The translations under genes and the position numbers were made by a program. Under the pieces are notes generated by a model. It saw only the letters and a program-made list of their open reading frames with translations, did not search any database and was not told the origin of the DNA. Below, one piece after another: positions 15,050 through 20,702 of a DNA stretch of 20,702 nt. The stretch spans positions 1-20,702 of IMG/VR virus record IMGVR_UViG_3300046787_000126; one strand, written 5' to 3'. The stretch is from a virus. Numbering within the stretch: position 1 is the stretch's first letter; each line of letters opens with the position of its first letter.

Positions 15050-15230
15050 CTTGTATAATTAAGTCGTAAATATAATAGTGTGTTTGTATATCTCTTTCAG
15101 TTGAATCTATCATTGCCATAAATTGGTCGTCATTTAATTGTGCATTGAAGTATTCACTGTAAATCCATTGCAAATCACGTTCAAGTGATTGTATTTTACT
15201 AAATATCTTTATTGTAGCGTCTTCGTTCAT
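15033..15230 (-). CDS. Small 65-aa protein of unknown function
   Basis: A 65-aa, acidic, probably helical protein beginning MNEDATIKIFSKIQSLERDL and ending YDLIIQDARKN, with many aromatic residues (YSEYFNAQ, THYYIYD). It overlaps both neighbours, the 69-aa gene by 32 bases and the 77-aa gene by 17. No motif recognised. Confidence 0.55.
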   Translation of the reverse strand: MNEDATIKIFSKIQSLERDLQWIYSEYFNAQLNDDQFMAMIDSTERDIQTHYYIYDLIIQDARKN

Positions 15231-15408
15231 ATATTTCTACATCGTTTAAAATTACATCTATTTCGTTTGTAAAGTATGCTGATTGCATCCATTCGTGTTC
15301 TAAAGCTGATAGTACTGCTTTTAGTTTAAGTGCTGCGTAATCGTTTTCTAATGTTTCTAAAACGTAGATTACATTTTCTAATTCTGTTTTGATTTCTTGC
15401 TTTGTCAT
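15199..15408 (-). CDS. Small 69-aa protein, first gene behind a promoter
   Basis: A 69-aa protein beginning MTKQEIKTELENVIYVLETL, mostly helical and acidic, with ALEHEWMQSAYFTNEID near the middle. I chose the ATG at 15408: an ATG at 15462 in frame would put the start inside the promoter element, and 15408 lies about 25 bases downstream of the -7 element. It is the first gene of the unit that carries exonuclease, DnaA-like protein and terminases. Function unknown. Confidence 0.65.
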   Translation of the reverse strand: MTKQEIKTELENVIYVLETLENDYAALKLKAVLSALEHEWMQSAYFTNEIDVILNDVEIYERRRYNKDI

Positions 15409-15431
15409 TTTGTTTGGTTTTAATGTTGAAG

Positions 15432-15462
15432 CAAATATAAACAACTTATTTACATTGTGCAA
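15432..15462 (-). promoter_or_regulatory. Promoter of the Flavobacterium type
   Basis: On the minus strand TTG (15460-15462), exactly 20 bases, then TATATTTG (15432-15439), matching the published flavobacterial TTG-N17-23-TAnnTTTG pattern. It directly follows a terminator and lies about 25 bases before the start at 15408. A near copy of its -7 region occurs at 10598-10619. Confidence 0.7.
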
Positions 15463-15481
15463 GTATTAACATAATTTTAAC

Positions 15482-15508
15482 AAAAAAAAGGATAGCTAAT
15501 TGCTACCC
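15482..15508 (-). terminator. Strong rho-independent terminator
   Basis: On the minus strand GGGTAGC pairs with GCTATCC (7 bp, one G-T wobble) around AATTA, followed by eight T. It ends the right-hand operon. The stop codon of the 44-aa gene lies inside the hairpin, and the next promoter begins 20 bases further on. Confidence 0.85.
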
Positions 15509-15630
15509 TCTAATTTTAGTTTTATAATCTTTCTATATACTGCATTTACTCTTTCACTATTCAACCCTCTATTATAGTTGAACTTCATAATGCGTTGTAT
15601 TCTTTGTAGTGCTGATTGCTTAATTTTCAT
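15496..15630 (-). CDS. Small 44-aa basic protein at the operon end
   Basis: A 44-aa gene too short for usual cut-offs, beginning MKIKQSALQRIQRIMKFNYN and ending RKIIKLKLEGSN. Very basic and helical, possibly nucleic-acid binding. It overlaps the metallopeptidase gene by 11 bases and its stop lies in the terminator stem, an economical end of operon that makes coding plausible. No known motif. Confidence 0.5.
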   Translation of the reverse strand: MKIKQSALQRIQRIMKFNYNRGLNSERVNAVYRKIIKLKLEGSN

Positions 15631-15949
15631 AATCTATAAATTTAATTACTTCTTTAAAAATATAACCCGTTAGGTATGCTTGTGGTTCGTCATTATCTAA
15701 ATCTAATTGTACACCACATCTTTTAAATATCATATTGACTATATGCACTATTTCGTGTGCTATAATATCTAATCTTTTTTCTTGTATAGCTAAAACTATT
15801 TTACCTTTTTTATCTTCAAATACTACTGCAGAATATAAACTTTCATCAATATCAGTTCCATAAAAAGCATTTACATCTTTATAATCTAATGTATTTATAA
15901 CTAAAATATTTGATAAATATATCGGAACTTTTATTATTTTACTTTTCAT
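15620..15949 (-). CDS. Small HExxH metallopeptidase-like protein
   Basis: A 109-aa protein with HEIVH (65-69) in the helix DIIAHEIVHIVNMIF, the zincin zinc-binding motif, and a downstream acidic segment DNDEPQAYLTGYIF (85-98) whose Glu88 may be the third ligand. Similar small zincins occur in Bacteroidota phages. The first half (IPIYLSNILVINTLD and YSAVVFEDKKGKIVLAI) forms the beta part expected before the active-site helix. Possible roles are cleavage of a repressor or host regulator, as in ImmA/IrrE-type proteins, but the substrate is unknown. It overlaps both neighbours by 11 bases. Confidence 0.65.
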   Translation of the reverse strand: MKSKIIKVPIYLSNILVINTLDYKDVNAFYGTDIDESLYSAVVFEDKKGKIVLAIQEKRLDIIAHEIVHIVNMIFKRCGVQLDLDNDEPQAYLTGYIFKEVIKFIDYEN

Positions 15950-16172
15950 TATCTATTCTTTTTAACTTCTCTAAATACAATAAAGCATCCATTAATTCTT
16001 CGGAGATGTGCGTTATCCATTCATCTCTTGTTAAATCATCTCTATCCATTGTAGTTCCGTATTTCTTTATTCCTACTTCACTACGTTGTTTAAATTTATT
16101 AATTACTGATTGCACTACACTATCTTTTACTTGTGCATCAATCCATTGTGACATTGTGTCTTTTACTTTCAT
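15939..16172 (-). CDS. Small MazG-like or phage-specific 77-aa protein
   Basis: A 77-aa protein. KFKQRSEVGIKKYGTTMDRD and then EWITHISEELMDALLYLEKL recall the EExxDA helix of MazG-like or dATP/dGTP diphosphohydrolase-like nucleotide pyrophosphohydrolases found in phages, in a shortened form. If active it would hydrolyse nucleoside triphosphates and modulate pools or alarmones, but only one half of the usual metal-binding set is evident. It starts by ATGA overlap with the 84-aa gene. An enzymatic role is tentative. Confidence 0.5.
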   Translation of the reverse strand: MKVKDTMSQWIDAQVKDSVVQSVINKFKQRSEVGIKKYGTTMDRDDLTRDEWITHISEELMDALLYLEKLKRIDNEK

Positions 16173-16423
16173 ATCAATTTACTTTGGTTAATATATAATT
16201 CCATTATCTTCTTGGTTGCTTCATATTCGCTAAACTCTACTTTCTTGTTATTCTCTTTCAAATAGATTACATTTTTATAATCACTCGGAATGTATTTGAC
16301 TATGTAGAATTTTTTATTAGTATTAGCTTCTAAAGAATATGCCACATTGCGTTTGACACAATAAACCATTGCTTCTACCTCTTTGTAATTTACAAAGTAT
16401 ATTTCAATTTTCTTTTTAGCCAT
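16169..16423 (-). CDS. 84-aa protein of unknown function
   Basis: An 84-aa basic protein: MAKKKIEIYFVNYKEVEAMV, then YSLEANTNKKFYIVKYIPSD and SEYEATKKIMELYINQ. A beta-rich N-terminal part with a C-terminal helix is suggested. It overlaps the 119-aa gene by 8 bases and the 77-aa gene by 4. No family recognised. Confidence 0.65.
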   Translation of the reverse strand: MAKKKIEIYFVNYKEVEAMVYCVKRNVAYSLEANTNKKFYIVKYIPSDYKNVIYLKENNKKVEFSEYEATKKIMELYINQSKLI

Positions 16424-16775
16424 CTATTCTTAAAAATTCAGCTTGTCCGTATTCCAAGAACCATTCTTTGTTTTCTTTATACTTTTCAATAACTGCATTA
16501 ATCATTACAAGTTCATCTAAATCTGAAGTAGTTAATTTTATAACTATGTCTTCAATGCTGTTTAGAATGTTTGTAGTCATTTCTGCATCAGCTTTATAAA
16601 TCTTTCTGTATTCATCATATACTGTACTTTCAAGGTGTAATATCACTTTGTTAAGTAAATGCTTTAAAGCACCGTTATATTGCTTTGTGTAACGTAAATT
16701 TTCATTACATTCTAAAAGAAGTTGTGATAGTAATACACTCTTTAAATATTCTAATTGTATTGGGTTATTGTTCAT
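16416..16775 (-). CDS. 119-aa helical protein of unknown function
   Basis: A 119-aa protein that appears all-helical: YLKSVLLSQLLLECNENLRY, KHLLNKVILHLESTVYDEYR, then NILNSIEDIVIKLTTSDLDE and KENKEWFLEYGQ. No membrane segment, no metal-binding or catalytic motif. Similar helical proteins exist in Bacteroidota phages without an assigned role. It overlaps the nuclease gene by 11 bases and so may be translated with it. Confidence 0.65.
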   Translation of the reverse strand: MNNNPIQLEYLKSVLLSQLLLECNENLRYTKQYNGALKHLLNKVILHLESTVYDEYRKIYKADAEMTTNILNSIEDIVIKLTTSDLDELVMINAVIEKYKENKEWFLEYGQAEFLRIDG

Positions 16776-17424
16776 TGTTCTGATTTATTAAATTAGTTAA
16801 TAGTAAGTTTATTTGATTGAAAACATTTTGCTTGTCAAATAGTTCATCTTTTTCGTAATAGATTAAGAAATGCGGCACTCCATAAGTTAGCTTGTATAAT
16901 TCCCTTTGCTTGTTATGATTGTCTTTAGCTTTTAGTTGGTATGGGTTACTCATATATTTATAAGTAATTGGTTTAATCTGTAAACCTAAAATTAAAATAC
17001 CATTAGAAAAGCATTCGAAATCTGTAAAGTATTGTTCATCCTTGTTATAATCTGCTTTTTCAAAAGTTAAGTTTGGGAATTGCTCTTGCAGTTCTTTTAC
17101 CAAAGCTATTTCATTTAGCATTCCATTCCAAGTTTGACCTATTATCCTGTGTTTAACGTATGCAAAAGAATCATTAATATCTAATGAAGTAATAGCTAAA
17201 GATGTATTAGCTAATACCTTTGGGTATCGTTCTAAATAATATTCGTACCATTCACTACTATCTATTTGCTCTACTGATTTATAATAGTCATCAAATAGCT
17301 TTGCACATTTTCCTACTTTGTCGCTCCTGAACAAGCTATTAATAGCAGGTTCTTTATTTAATTGCCTATAAACTTTATCATCTATAGGCATATCAAATCT
17401 ATAACTACTGTACTTGATATTCAT
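16765..17424 (-). CDS. MjaI-like restriction endonuclease (probable)
   Basis: A 219-aa protein resembling the MjaI restriction family in the order of its conserved parts: RSDKVGKCAKLFDDYY, SSEWYEYYLERYPKVLANT (about 55-73), IIGQTWNGMLNEIALVKELQ, then KDEQYFTDFECF and LQIKPITYKY before FLIYYEKDELF. The second to last pieces would give a D...QxK variant of the PD-(D/E)XK active site. MjaI recognises CTAG, and I found no CTAG in this window. No cognate methyltransferase is adjacent; a cytosine-5 methyltransferase lies 1.4 kb upstream. The protein might degrade host or competing phage DNA. The family call is from memory of the pattern and is not proven. Confidence 0.5.
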   Translation of the reverse strand: MNIKYSSYRFDMPIDDKVYRQLNKEPAINSLFRSDKVGKCAKLFDDYYKSVEQIDSSEWYEYYLERYPKVLANTSLAITSLDINDSFAYVKHRIIGQTWNGMLNEIALVKELQEQFPNLTFEKADYNKDEQYFTDFECFSNGILILGLQIKPITYKYMSNPYQLKAKDNHNKQRELYKLTYGVPHFLIYYEKDELFDKQNVFNQINLLLTNLINQNNEQ

Positions 17425-17785
17425 TAAATACTTTTCTTAAATCGTTAATAATATCTCTCCAACAAGAAGCACAATTACTATCATCTAATTTTACTTCAAA
17501 TACTCTAAAGTAAATAGCTTGTATTTGCCATTGTTCGTTTGGTGTTAAACTACCTTTCTTTGGTGATACAAAAGGTTTTAAAGCTTCATAGTCTGATTCA
17601 GTTAAGCAATTAACTTTTCTTCTATATGGAATTAAGTTATTTAGTTTTGCTTTTCGTTCTTCGCATTTGCAATCTACTCCGGTAACTTTGCTAAATGTTT
17701 CTACAACTTTTTTAATTCCGGTTGCTTCTGTAATTTGCTCTATGGTATCTCCTAAACCACGAGCAGGTGTTTTTCTTTTTGCCAT
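17405..17785 (-). CDS. Cysteine-rich 126-aa protein, probable zinc-binding
   Basis: A 126-aa protein beginning MAKRKTPARGLGDTIEQITE, with ATGIKKVVETFSKVTG, then Cys39 and Cys41 in DCKCEERKAKLN, Cys60, and Cys105/Cys108 in DDSNCASCWRDI. The first 50 residues (ARGLGDTIE...DCKCEERKAKLN) form a signature that recurs in many Bacteroidota phages without a known role. The paired Cys suggest a zinc site. It overlaps the nuclease gene by 20 bases and begins at a TAATG overlap with the sigma-like gene; the partnership with sigma may mean a role in transcription. Function unknown. Confidence 0.7.
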   Translation of the reverse strand: MAKRKTPARGLGDTIEQITEATGIKKVVETFSKVTGVDCKCEERKAKLNNLIPYRRKVNCLTESDYEALKPFVSPKKGSLTPNEQWQIQAIYFRVFEVKLDDSNCASCWRDIINDLRKVFNEYQVQ

Positions 17786-18324
17786 TAGTACATCATATTA
17801 TAGTCGTTATTAATATATTCTTGATAATCATTCTCAAATTTTTCTTTCAAAATAATCTTATAATTCTTAATTGAATTAAATATTGAAATCAAACTAATAT
17901 TAGTTTCTTTAGCTATATCACGCATAGATAAATCTGTGTCCCTGTATAGTTTAAATAGTTTTCTATCGTACCAATCCCAATTCTTTATTTCTTCATCTAT
18001 CAACATACATATGTCGTTATATGCCTTGTGTTCTTCTATATTTGAATCATCGAATAATTCCCAACACCCATCAAAAGAAACTTTGTTAATCTTTTTCTTT
18101 TTGTTATAGTATTGATAAAATAAAGAACGTAGTGTGAAATAAACGTAACCCTTTCGAACTTCTCCATTAGCATCTAAAAGCTTTTCAGCATCAGCATACT
18201 TCCACAAAGCTATGTATGTTTCTTGTACAATATCTTGTGCGTAATCATATTCCCCAAATGATTGAACTACTTTAATCCAATCTTGATGATATTCTGCTAC
18301 TTTAGCTAACCAAGAATTATCCAT
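17785..18324 (-). CDS. Phage-encoded sigma-70-like (ECF-type) factor
   Basis: A 179-aa protein with the two domains of a short sigma factor. Region 2 shows YAQDIVQETYIALWKY (about 28-43), the typical core-binding helix, then a promoter-opening part with YFTLRSLFYQYYNKKKK. Region 4 (about 121-163) is a helix-turn-helix: RKLFKLYRDTDLSMRDIAKE, then SLISIFNSIKNYK. It would redirect host RNA polymerase to phage promoters, perhaps late virion genes, whose leaders lack the TATATTTG motif. It may also be a terminase-like or regulatory relative of sigma, a common ambiguity for phage proteins. It overlaps the small membrane protein gene by 8 bases. Confidence 0.7.
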   Translation of the reverse strand: MDNSWLAKVAEYHQDWIKVVQSFGEYDYAQDIVQETYIALWKYADAEKLLDANGEVRKGYVYFTLRSLFYQYYNKKKKINKVSFDGCWELFDDSNIEEHKAYNDICMLIDEEIKNWDWYDRKLFKLYRDTDLSMRDIAKETNISLISIFNSIKNYKIILKEKFENDYQEYINNDYNMMY

Positions 18325-18529
18325 TAGTTTGCCAAATTATAGTAAAGCATACAACACCAAATAAAAACTGAATTGTATGTTCTGTTGTGTCTTCAAATTC
18401 TTCAGCATCATACAGACAACCTGCCATAAAACCAATTATTGGACTAATAATTAATTCACCACCATATTTCTGAATGGTCATAAGCAGCACCCAAAACACT
18501 GCAGCAATAATAAAAATAGTTGTAATCAT
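18317..18529 (-). CDS. Small membrane protein
   Basis: A 70-aa protein with a hydrophobic N-terminal helix (ITTIFIIAAVFWVLLMTI, residues 2-19), a second hydrophobic stretch (ELIISPIIGFMAGCLY, about 25-40), an acidic loop (DAEEFEDTTEH) and a third hydrophobic end (FLFGVVCFTIIW). It probably spans the host inner membrane two or three times. It could affect superinfection or lysis timing, but no such motif is visible. It is coupled by ATGA to the 99-aa gene upstream and overlaps the sigma-like gene by 8 bases downstream. Confidence 0.65.
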   Translation of the reverse strand: MITTIFIIAAVFWVLLMTIQKYGGELIISPIIGFMAGCLYDAEEFEDTTEHTIQFLFGVVCFTIIWQTNG

Positions 18530-18825
18530 AAATAAATTTTTGCGTTAATAATACATTCCTTCTTTTCTGATTGTATTGGTCTAACTTGAAAATTTACGTT
18601 AATATGTGTTAAGTTTGTGTCTGTTTGGTAATAGTGTTTAACTGCTTCAGCTACATCAGTTAAATGTAATTCGTTTTCTAATTCAATTAAGTCTTCTATT
18701 TGTTCTAACTTTAAAAGCACATCTTGCACAAAAGAAAACATAACTTTGTTATCACAGAATACTAATCCTGTTCTTGATGCTGTATTTTTTAATTCCTGAA
18801 TTTGGTTTTTAATAGTTGTTTTCAT
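18526..18825 (-). CDS. 99-aa protein of unknown function
   Basis: A 99-aa protein beginning MKTTIKNQIQELKNTASRTG. A helical region with FSFVQDVLLKLEQIEDLIEL is followed by a C-terminal beta part (THINVNFQVRPIQ, then ECIINAKIYL). I chose the ATG at 18825, which follows an AT-rich leader; an ATG at 18855 would add ten hydrophobic residues and overlap the methyltransferase gene by 7 bases. No family recognised. Confidence 0.6.
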   Translation of the reverse strand: MKTTIKNQIQELKNTASRTGLVFCDNKVMFSFVQDVLLKLEQIEDLIELENELHLTDVAEAVKHYYQTDTNLTHINVNFQVRPIQSEKKECIINAKIYL

Positions 18826-18848
18826 TTTGTAAATATATAAAAAAGTTA

Positions 18849-19706
18849 TTAACAATGTATAAAGCTAAAAATATGTTCAATTATTGGTAATGTCCAACCA
18901 TCACCTAAAAGACTACCTGCGTGTTTAGTTGATAGTATGTCACAATAGTCATCAGTAAAACCTTGTAGTCTGCACATTTCTATTTTATTTGGTAACCTAC
19001 TTTCTTTACTTGATTCGTAAATAATCTGCATCATTCCCATTCTATACCTTTTTTCGTATTTGTCAAAATCTAATGCAGGTTTTTTAGTGTAATATCCTTC
19101 TAACAAACATAAACTTTTATCTCTATCTACAAATCCACTTGTGATAATATCTTTAAACATTATTGCTCTATCTTTTGGTTGTGGTATATCGGTCATAATA
19201 TCGCCAAACATACCATCTTCTTTTGTCCTAATGTTACTCCAATAATATCTATCTCTTAATTGTGCAGTTACCAAGCTACTATTTATTCTTACGGGATATA
19301 CACCTAAAGCTCTTGACATAATACCTACATCTTCCTTTCTTGCACTACCAACATTTTCCTGCAGAAACAATACATTAGGATTTAAAGATTTTATATGTTC
19401 TAATATTTCAACAAATGTAAAGAACAAACTTGACTTCTTGCCATTTATACCTGCACGTTTTCCTGCAGCAGATAAATCTTGACAAGGTGAACCTGATAAA
19501 ACTAAATCAATACTTTTCCAATCTATATCCCATTCTTTCCATTTAGTAACATCACCAACTTGAATAGTATCAGGAAAATGATGTTGTGTTAATTCAATAG
19601 CGTATGGTTTAATTTCGCTTGAATAATATTTTTCTACTTTGATGCCTACATTTTCTAATGCTTGGCGTCCTGTATTCATTCCGTTAAATAATGATAGTAC
19701 ATTCAT
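18849..19706 (-). CDS. DNA (cytosine-5) methyltransferase
   Basis: A 285-aa enzyme that methylates carbon 5 of cytosine using S-adenosylmethionine. Motif I is VLSLFNGMNTG (3-13), the catalytic Cys75 is in GSPCQDLS (motif IV, 73-79), ENVG (117-120) is motif VI, QLRDRYYW (149-156) motif VIII and GDGWTLPII (268-276) motif X. The length is short, with a small target-recognition region between about 160 and 240. All catalytic motifs are intact. No adjacent cognate endonuclease is present, so it may be a solitary protective methylase; the MjaI-like nuclease gene lies 1.4 kb downstream. Target sequence cannot be read from the gene. The ATG at 19706 follows the ATPase stop by 2 bases. Confidence 0.92.
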   Translation of the reverse strand: MNVLSLFNGMNTGRQALENVGIKVEKYYSSEIKPYAIELTQHHFPDTIQVGDVTKWKEWDIDWKSIDLVLSGSPCQDLSAAGKRAGINGKKSSLFFTFVEILEHIKSLNPNVLFLQENVGSARKEDVGIMSRALGVYPVRINSSLVTAQLRDRYYWSNIRTKEDGMFGDIMTDIPQPKDRAIMFKDIITSGFVDRDKSLCLLEGYYTKKPALDFDKYEKRYRMGMMQIIYESSKESRLPNKIEMCRLQGFTDDYCDILSTKHAGSLLGDGWTLPIIEHIFSFIHC

Positions 19707-19708
19707 AA

Positions 19709-20563
19709 TTAAAATACTCCTTTTAATGGGTCGTAAACTGCTCCTTCTACTTGTGGCAAACCAAAGTTATTTACTTTAAAACTAAACGTTTCAAACGATG
19801 CGTTTCTACTTCTTTTGCAGCTTACAGTTACCAAGTCTTTGTTTACCGTGTTAAGTTCTAATTGTATTTGTGTTTCTGTTTTCTTTTCTAAAAATGAACC
19901 TAAATGCCCTGTAGGTTTATCTGAACCAAAGTTACTATGTATAACTGTTATAATGTGGCAATTTAATTCTTTTGTAAACTTCATCAATTTTTGAACTAAA
20001 GCATTGCTTTCTTCTATATTATTGACATCTGAACAAAGGTCTGCTACTCCATCTATTATTACAAGACCAACTTGTCCTTCTTCTACCTTTTGATATAATA
20101 CATATTCTATTAATTCTAATCTTTCTTTGTAGTCTAAACTTCGCAAAGAATATGTTAAATATCTTTCATCATTAATTCCTGTCATATCAATTGGTCTTCT
20201 AAATACCCTTTGAGAATGTGGTACAGACTGCTCTGTATCAAAATGAATTAAGTATTTATTATCTCTAAAGCTTTTTATATCACCACCAAATGTATCTAAA
20301 TAACCATTCTTTAAATATATTGCACTCAACAAAGACATAAAAAAAGTCTTTTTGCTTTTAGGCGGTGCTTGTATAAAAGAAAAGTTTCCTTTTGTCCCTA
20401 TTGGAATAGGTACTTCTGTTACTCCATCTTTATTTATATATTGTTTACTTCCTAAAGATAATACAGGTTCAGGAAAAGCTACTTCTTCTAATGGATTTAC
20501 TTTACATTCATTTTCTGCAAATTCTAATAATAATCTTTTAGCATCATCATCTATTTTCTTCAT
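19709..20563 (-). CDS. RepA/RecA-like P-loop ATPase
   Basis: A 284-aa ATPase of the RepA/AAA_25 helicase type. GNFSFIQAPPKSKKTFF carries the P-loop (APPKSKKTF, 66-74) with Lys where the canonical GKT has Gly; this K/R variant is common in Bacteroidota phage versions as I recall them. Walker B is VGLVIIDGVADL (165-176), and HSNFGSDKPTGHLGSFLEKK (199-218) supplies sensor and hexamer-contact residues. The protein probably acts as a replicative or recombination ATPase. I chose the ATG at 20563, which overlaps the stop of the HNH gene as ATGA; a GTG at 20638 would extend it into the HNH coding frame, which is unlikely. Confidence 0.75.
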   Translation of the reverse strand: MKKIDDDAKRLLLEFAENECKVNPLEEVAFPEPVLSLGSKQYINKDGVTEVPIPIGTKGNFSFIQAPPKSKKTFFMSLLSAIYLKNGYLDTFGGDIKSFRDNKYLIHFDTEQSVPHSQRVFRRPIDMTGINDERYLTYSLRSLDYKERLELIEYVLYQKVEEGQVGLVIIDGVADLCSDVNNIEESNALVQKLMKFTKELNCHIITVIHSNFGSDKPTGHLGSFLEKKTETQIQLELNTVNKDLVTVSCKRSRNASFETFSFKVNNFGLPQVEGAVYDPLKGVF

Positions 20564-20702
20564 AATATTTTGTTTCCTTTTCTGATATTTTCTTCTGCCC
20601 AAAGTGGTTGTAAGTTTGTATAGTGATTTAAAGCACACATTTCATTATAATCTTTGCCTGAAGATATTGGTATTATATGGTCTATATGCCAACCTTTAAT
20701 AC
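20560..20702 (-). CDS. HNH homing-type endonuclease, partial (C-terminal part)
   Basis: The window cuts this gene; only the last 46 residues or so are visible, beginning IKGWHIDHIIPISSG. This is the HNH core: GWHIDHIIP with the catalytic Asp-His pair, and NHYTNLQPLWAEENIRKG with the metal-binding part. It is related to the HNH gene at 13563-14042 (NLQPLW shared; 19 identical bases over the catalytic motif). It ends with TGA overlapping the ATPase start (ATGA). The 5' end and any DNA-binding domain lie beyond the right edge. Confidence 0.8.
   Translation of the reverse strand, partial: IKGWHIDHIIPISSGKDYNEMCALNHYTNLQPLWAEENIRKGNKIL

Noticed and set aside
15409-15462. A longer start for the 69-aa gene
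   Set aside because: The upstream ATG lies within the promoter's -33 element, so it would not be transcribed from it.
20564-20638. A 25-residue N-terminal extension of the ATPase from a GTG start
   Set aside because: It overlaps the conserved HNH coding frame, is Lys/Arg-rich with no family match, and the ATG at 20563 has a clean ATGA overlap.
1-20702. tRNA genes, CRISPR repeats, insertion sequences, integrase or attachment sites
   Set aside because: I looked for cloverleaf-like stems, regularly spaced repeats, transposase motifs and recombinase motifs on both strands and saw none I could support.

Overview
The window looks like about 20.7 kb of a tailed (siphovirus-type) bacteriophage or prophage of a Bacteroidota host, most likely a flavobacterium. 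The reasons are a low G+C content (roughly 30% by eye), AT-rich gene leaders without Shine-Dalgarno sequences, a promoter of the flavobacterial TTG-N20-TATATTTG type, and gene families I recognise from Flavobacteriia phages. Every gene I can support lies on the minus strand, so transcription runs from the right edge to the left. Genes are packed tightly, with many ATGA or TAATG start/stop overlaps. No integrase, lysis gene, tRNA or CRISPR array is visible.

Right part (20.7 to 15.5 kb), replication and takeover: the end of an HNH endonuclease, a RecA/RepA-like ATPase, a DNA cytosine-5 methyltransferase, a small membrane protein, a phage-encoded sigma-like factor, a cysteine-rich protein, a nuclease resembling the MjaI restriction family, several small unknowns, a MazG-like small protein and a small HExxH metallopeptidase. 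This unit ends at a strong terminator (15482-15508) followed directly by a promoter (15432-15462).

Middle part (15.4 to 10.4 kb), recombination, replication and packaging: three small unknown genes, an exonuclease VIII-like PD-(D/E)XK nuclease, an HNH endonuclease, a DnaA domain IV-like protein, two small unknowns, a NUMOD1-type DNA-binding protein, small and large terminase, and two tiny genes missed by usual length cut-offs (49 and 39 aa; the second has a Cys zinc-finger pattern). A terminator at 10418-10448 closes it.

Left part (10.4 to 0 kb), virion: a tail assembly chaperone gene with a programmed -1 frameshift (T9 slippery run at 9880-9888) giving a 225-aa and a 247-aa product, tail completion proteins, two large tail-tip proteins, a 49-aa gene, the tape measure, a GIY-YIG endonuclease, an XkdF-like prohead protease, a 60-aa protein, a scaffold-like protein, the major capsid protein, a terminator, the likely tail tube protein and a final terminator with a UUCG loop. 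The capsid block thus lies downstream of the tail block, and no portal gene is visible.

The most notable observations are the frameshift with two overlapping coding frames; the apparent complete absence of CATG, GATC and CTAG from the window; the coincidence of missing CTAG with a phage-encoded MjaI-like nuclease (MjaI recognises CTAG); and three freestanding homing-type endonucleases wedged between genes. All family calls come from reading motifs by eye and have not been checked by database search.
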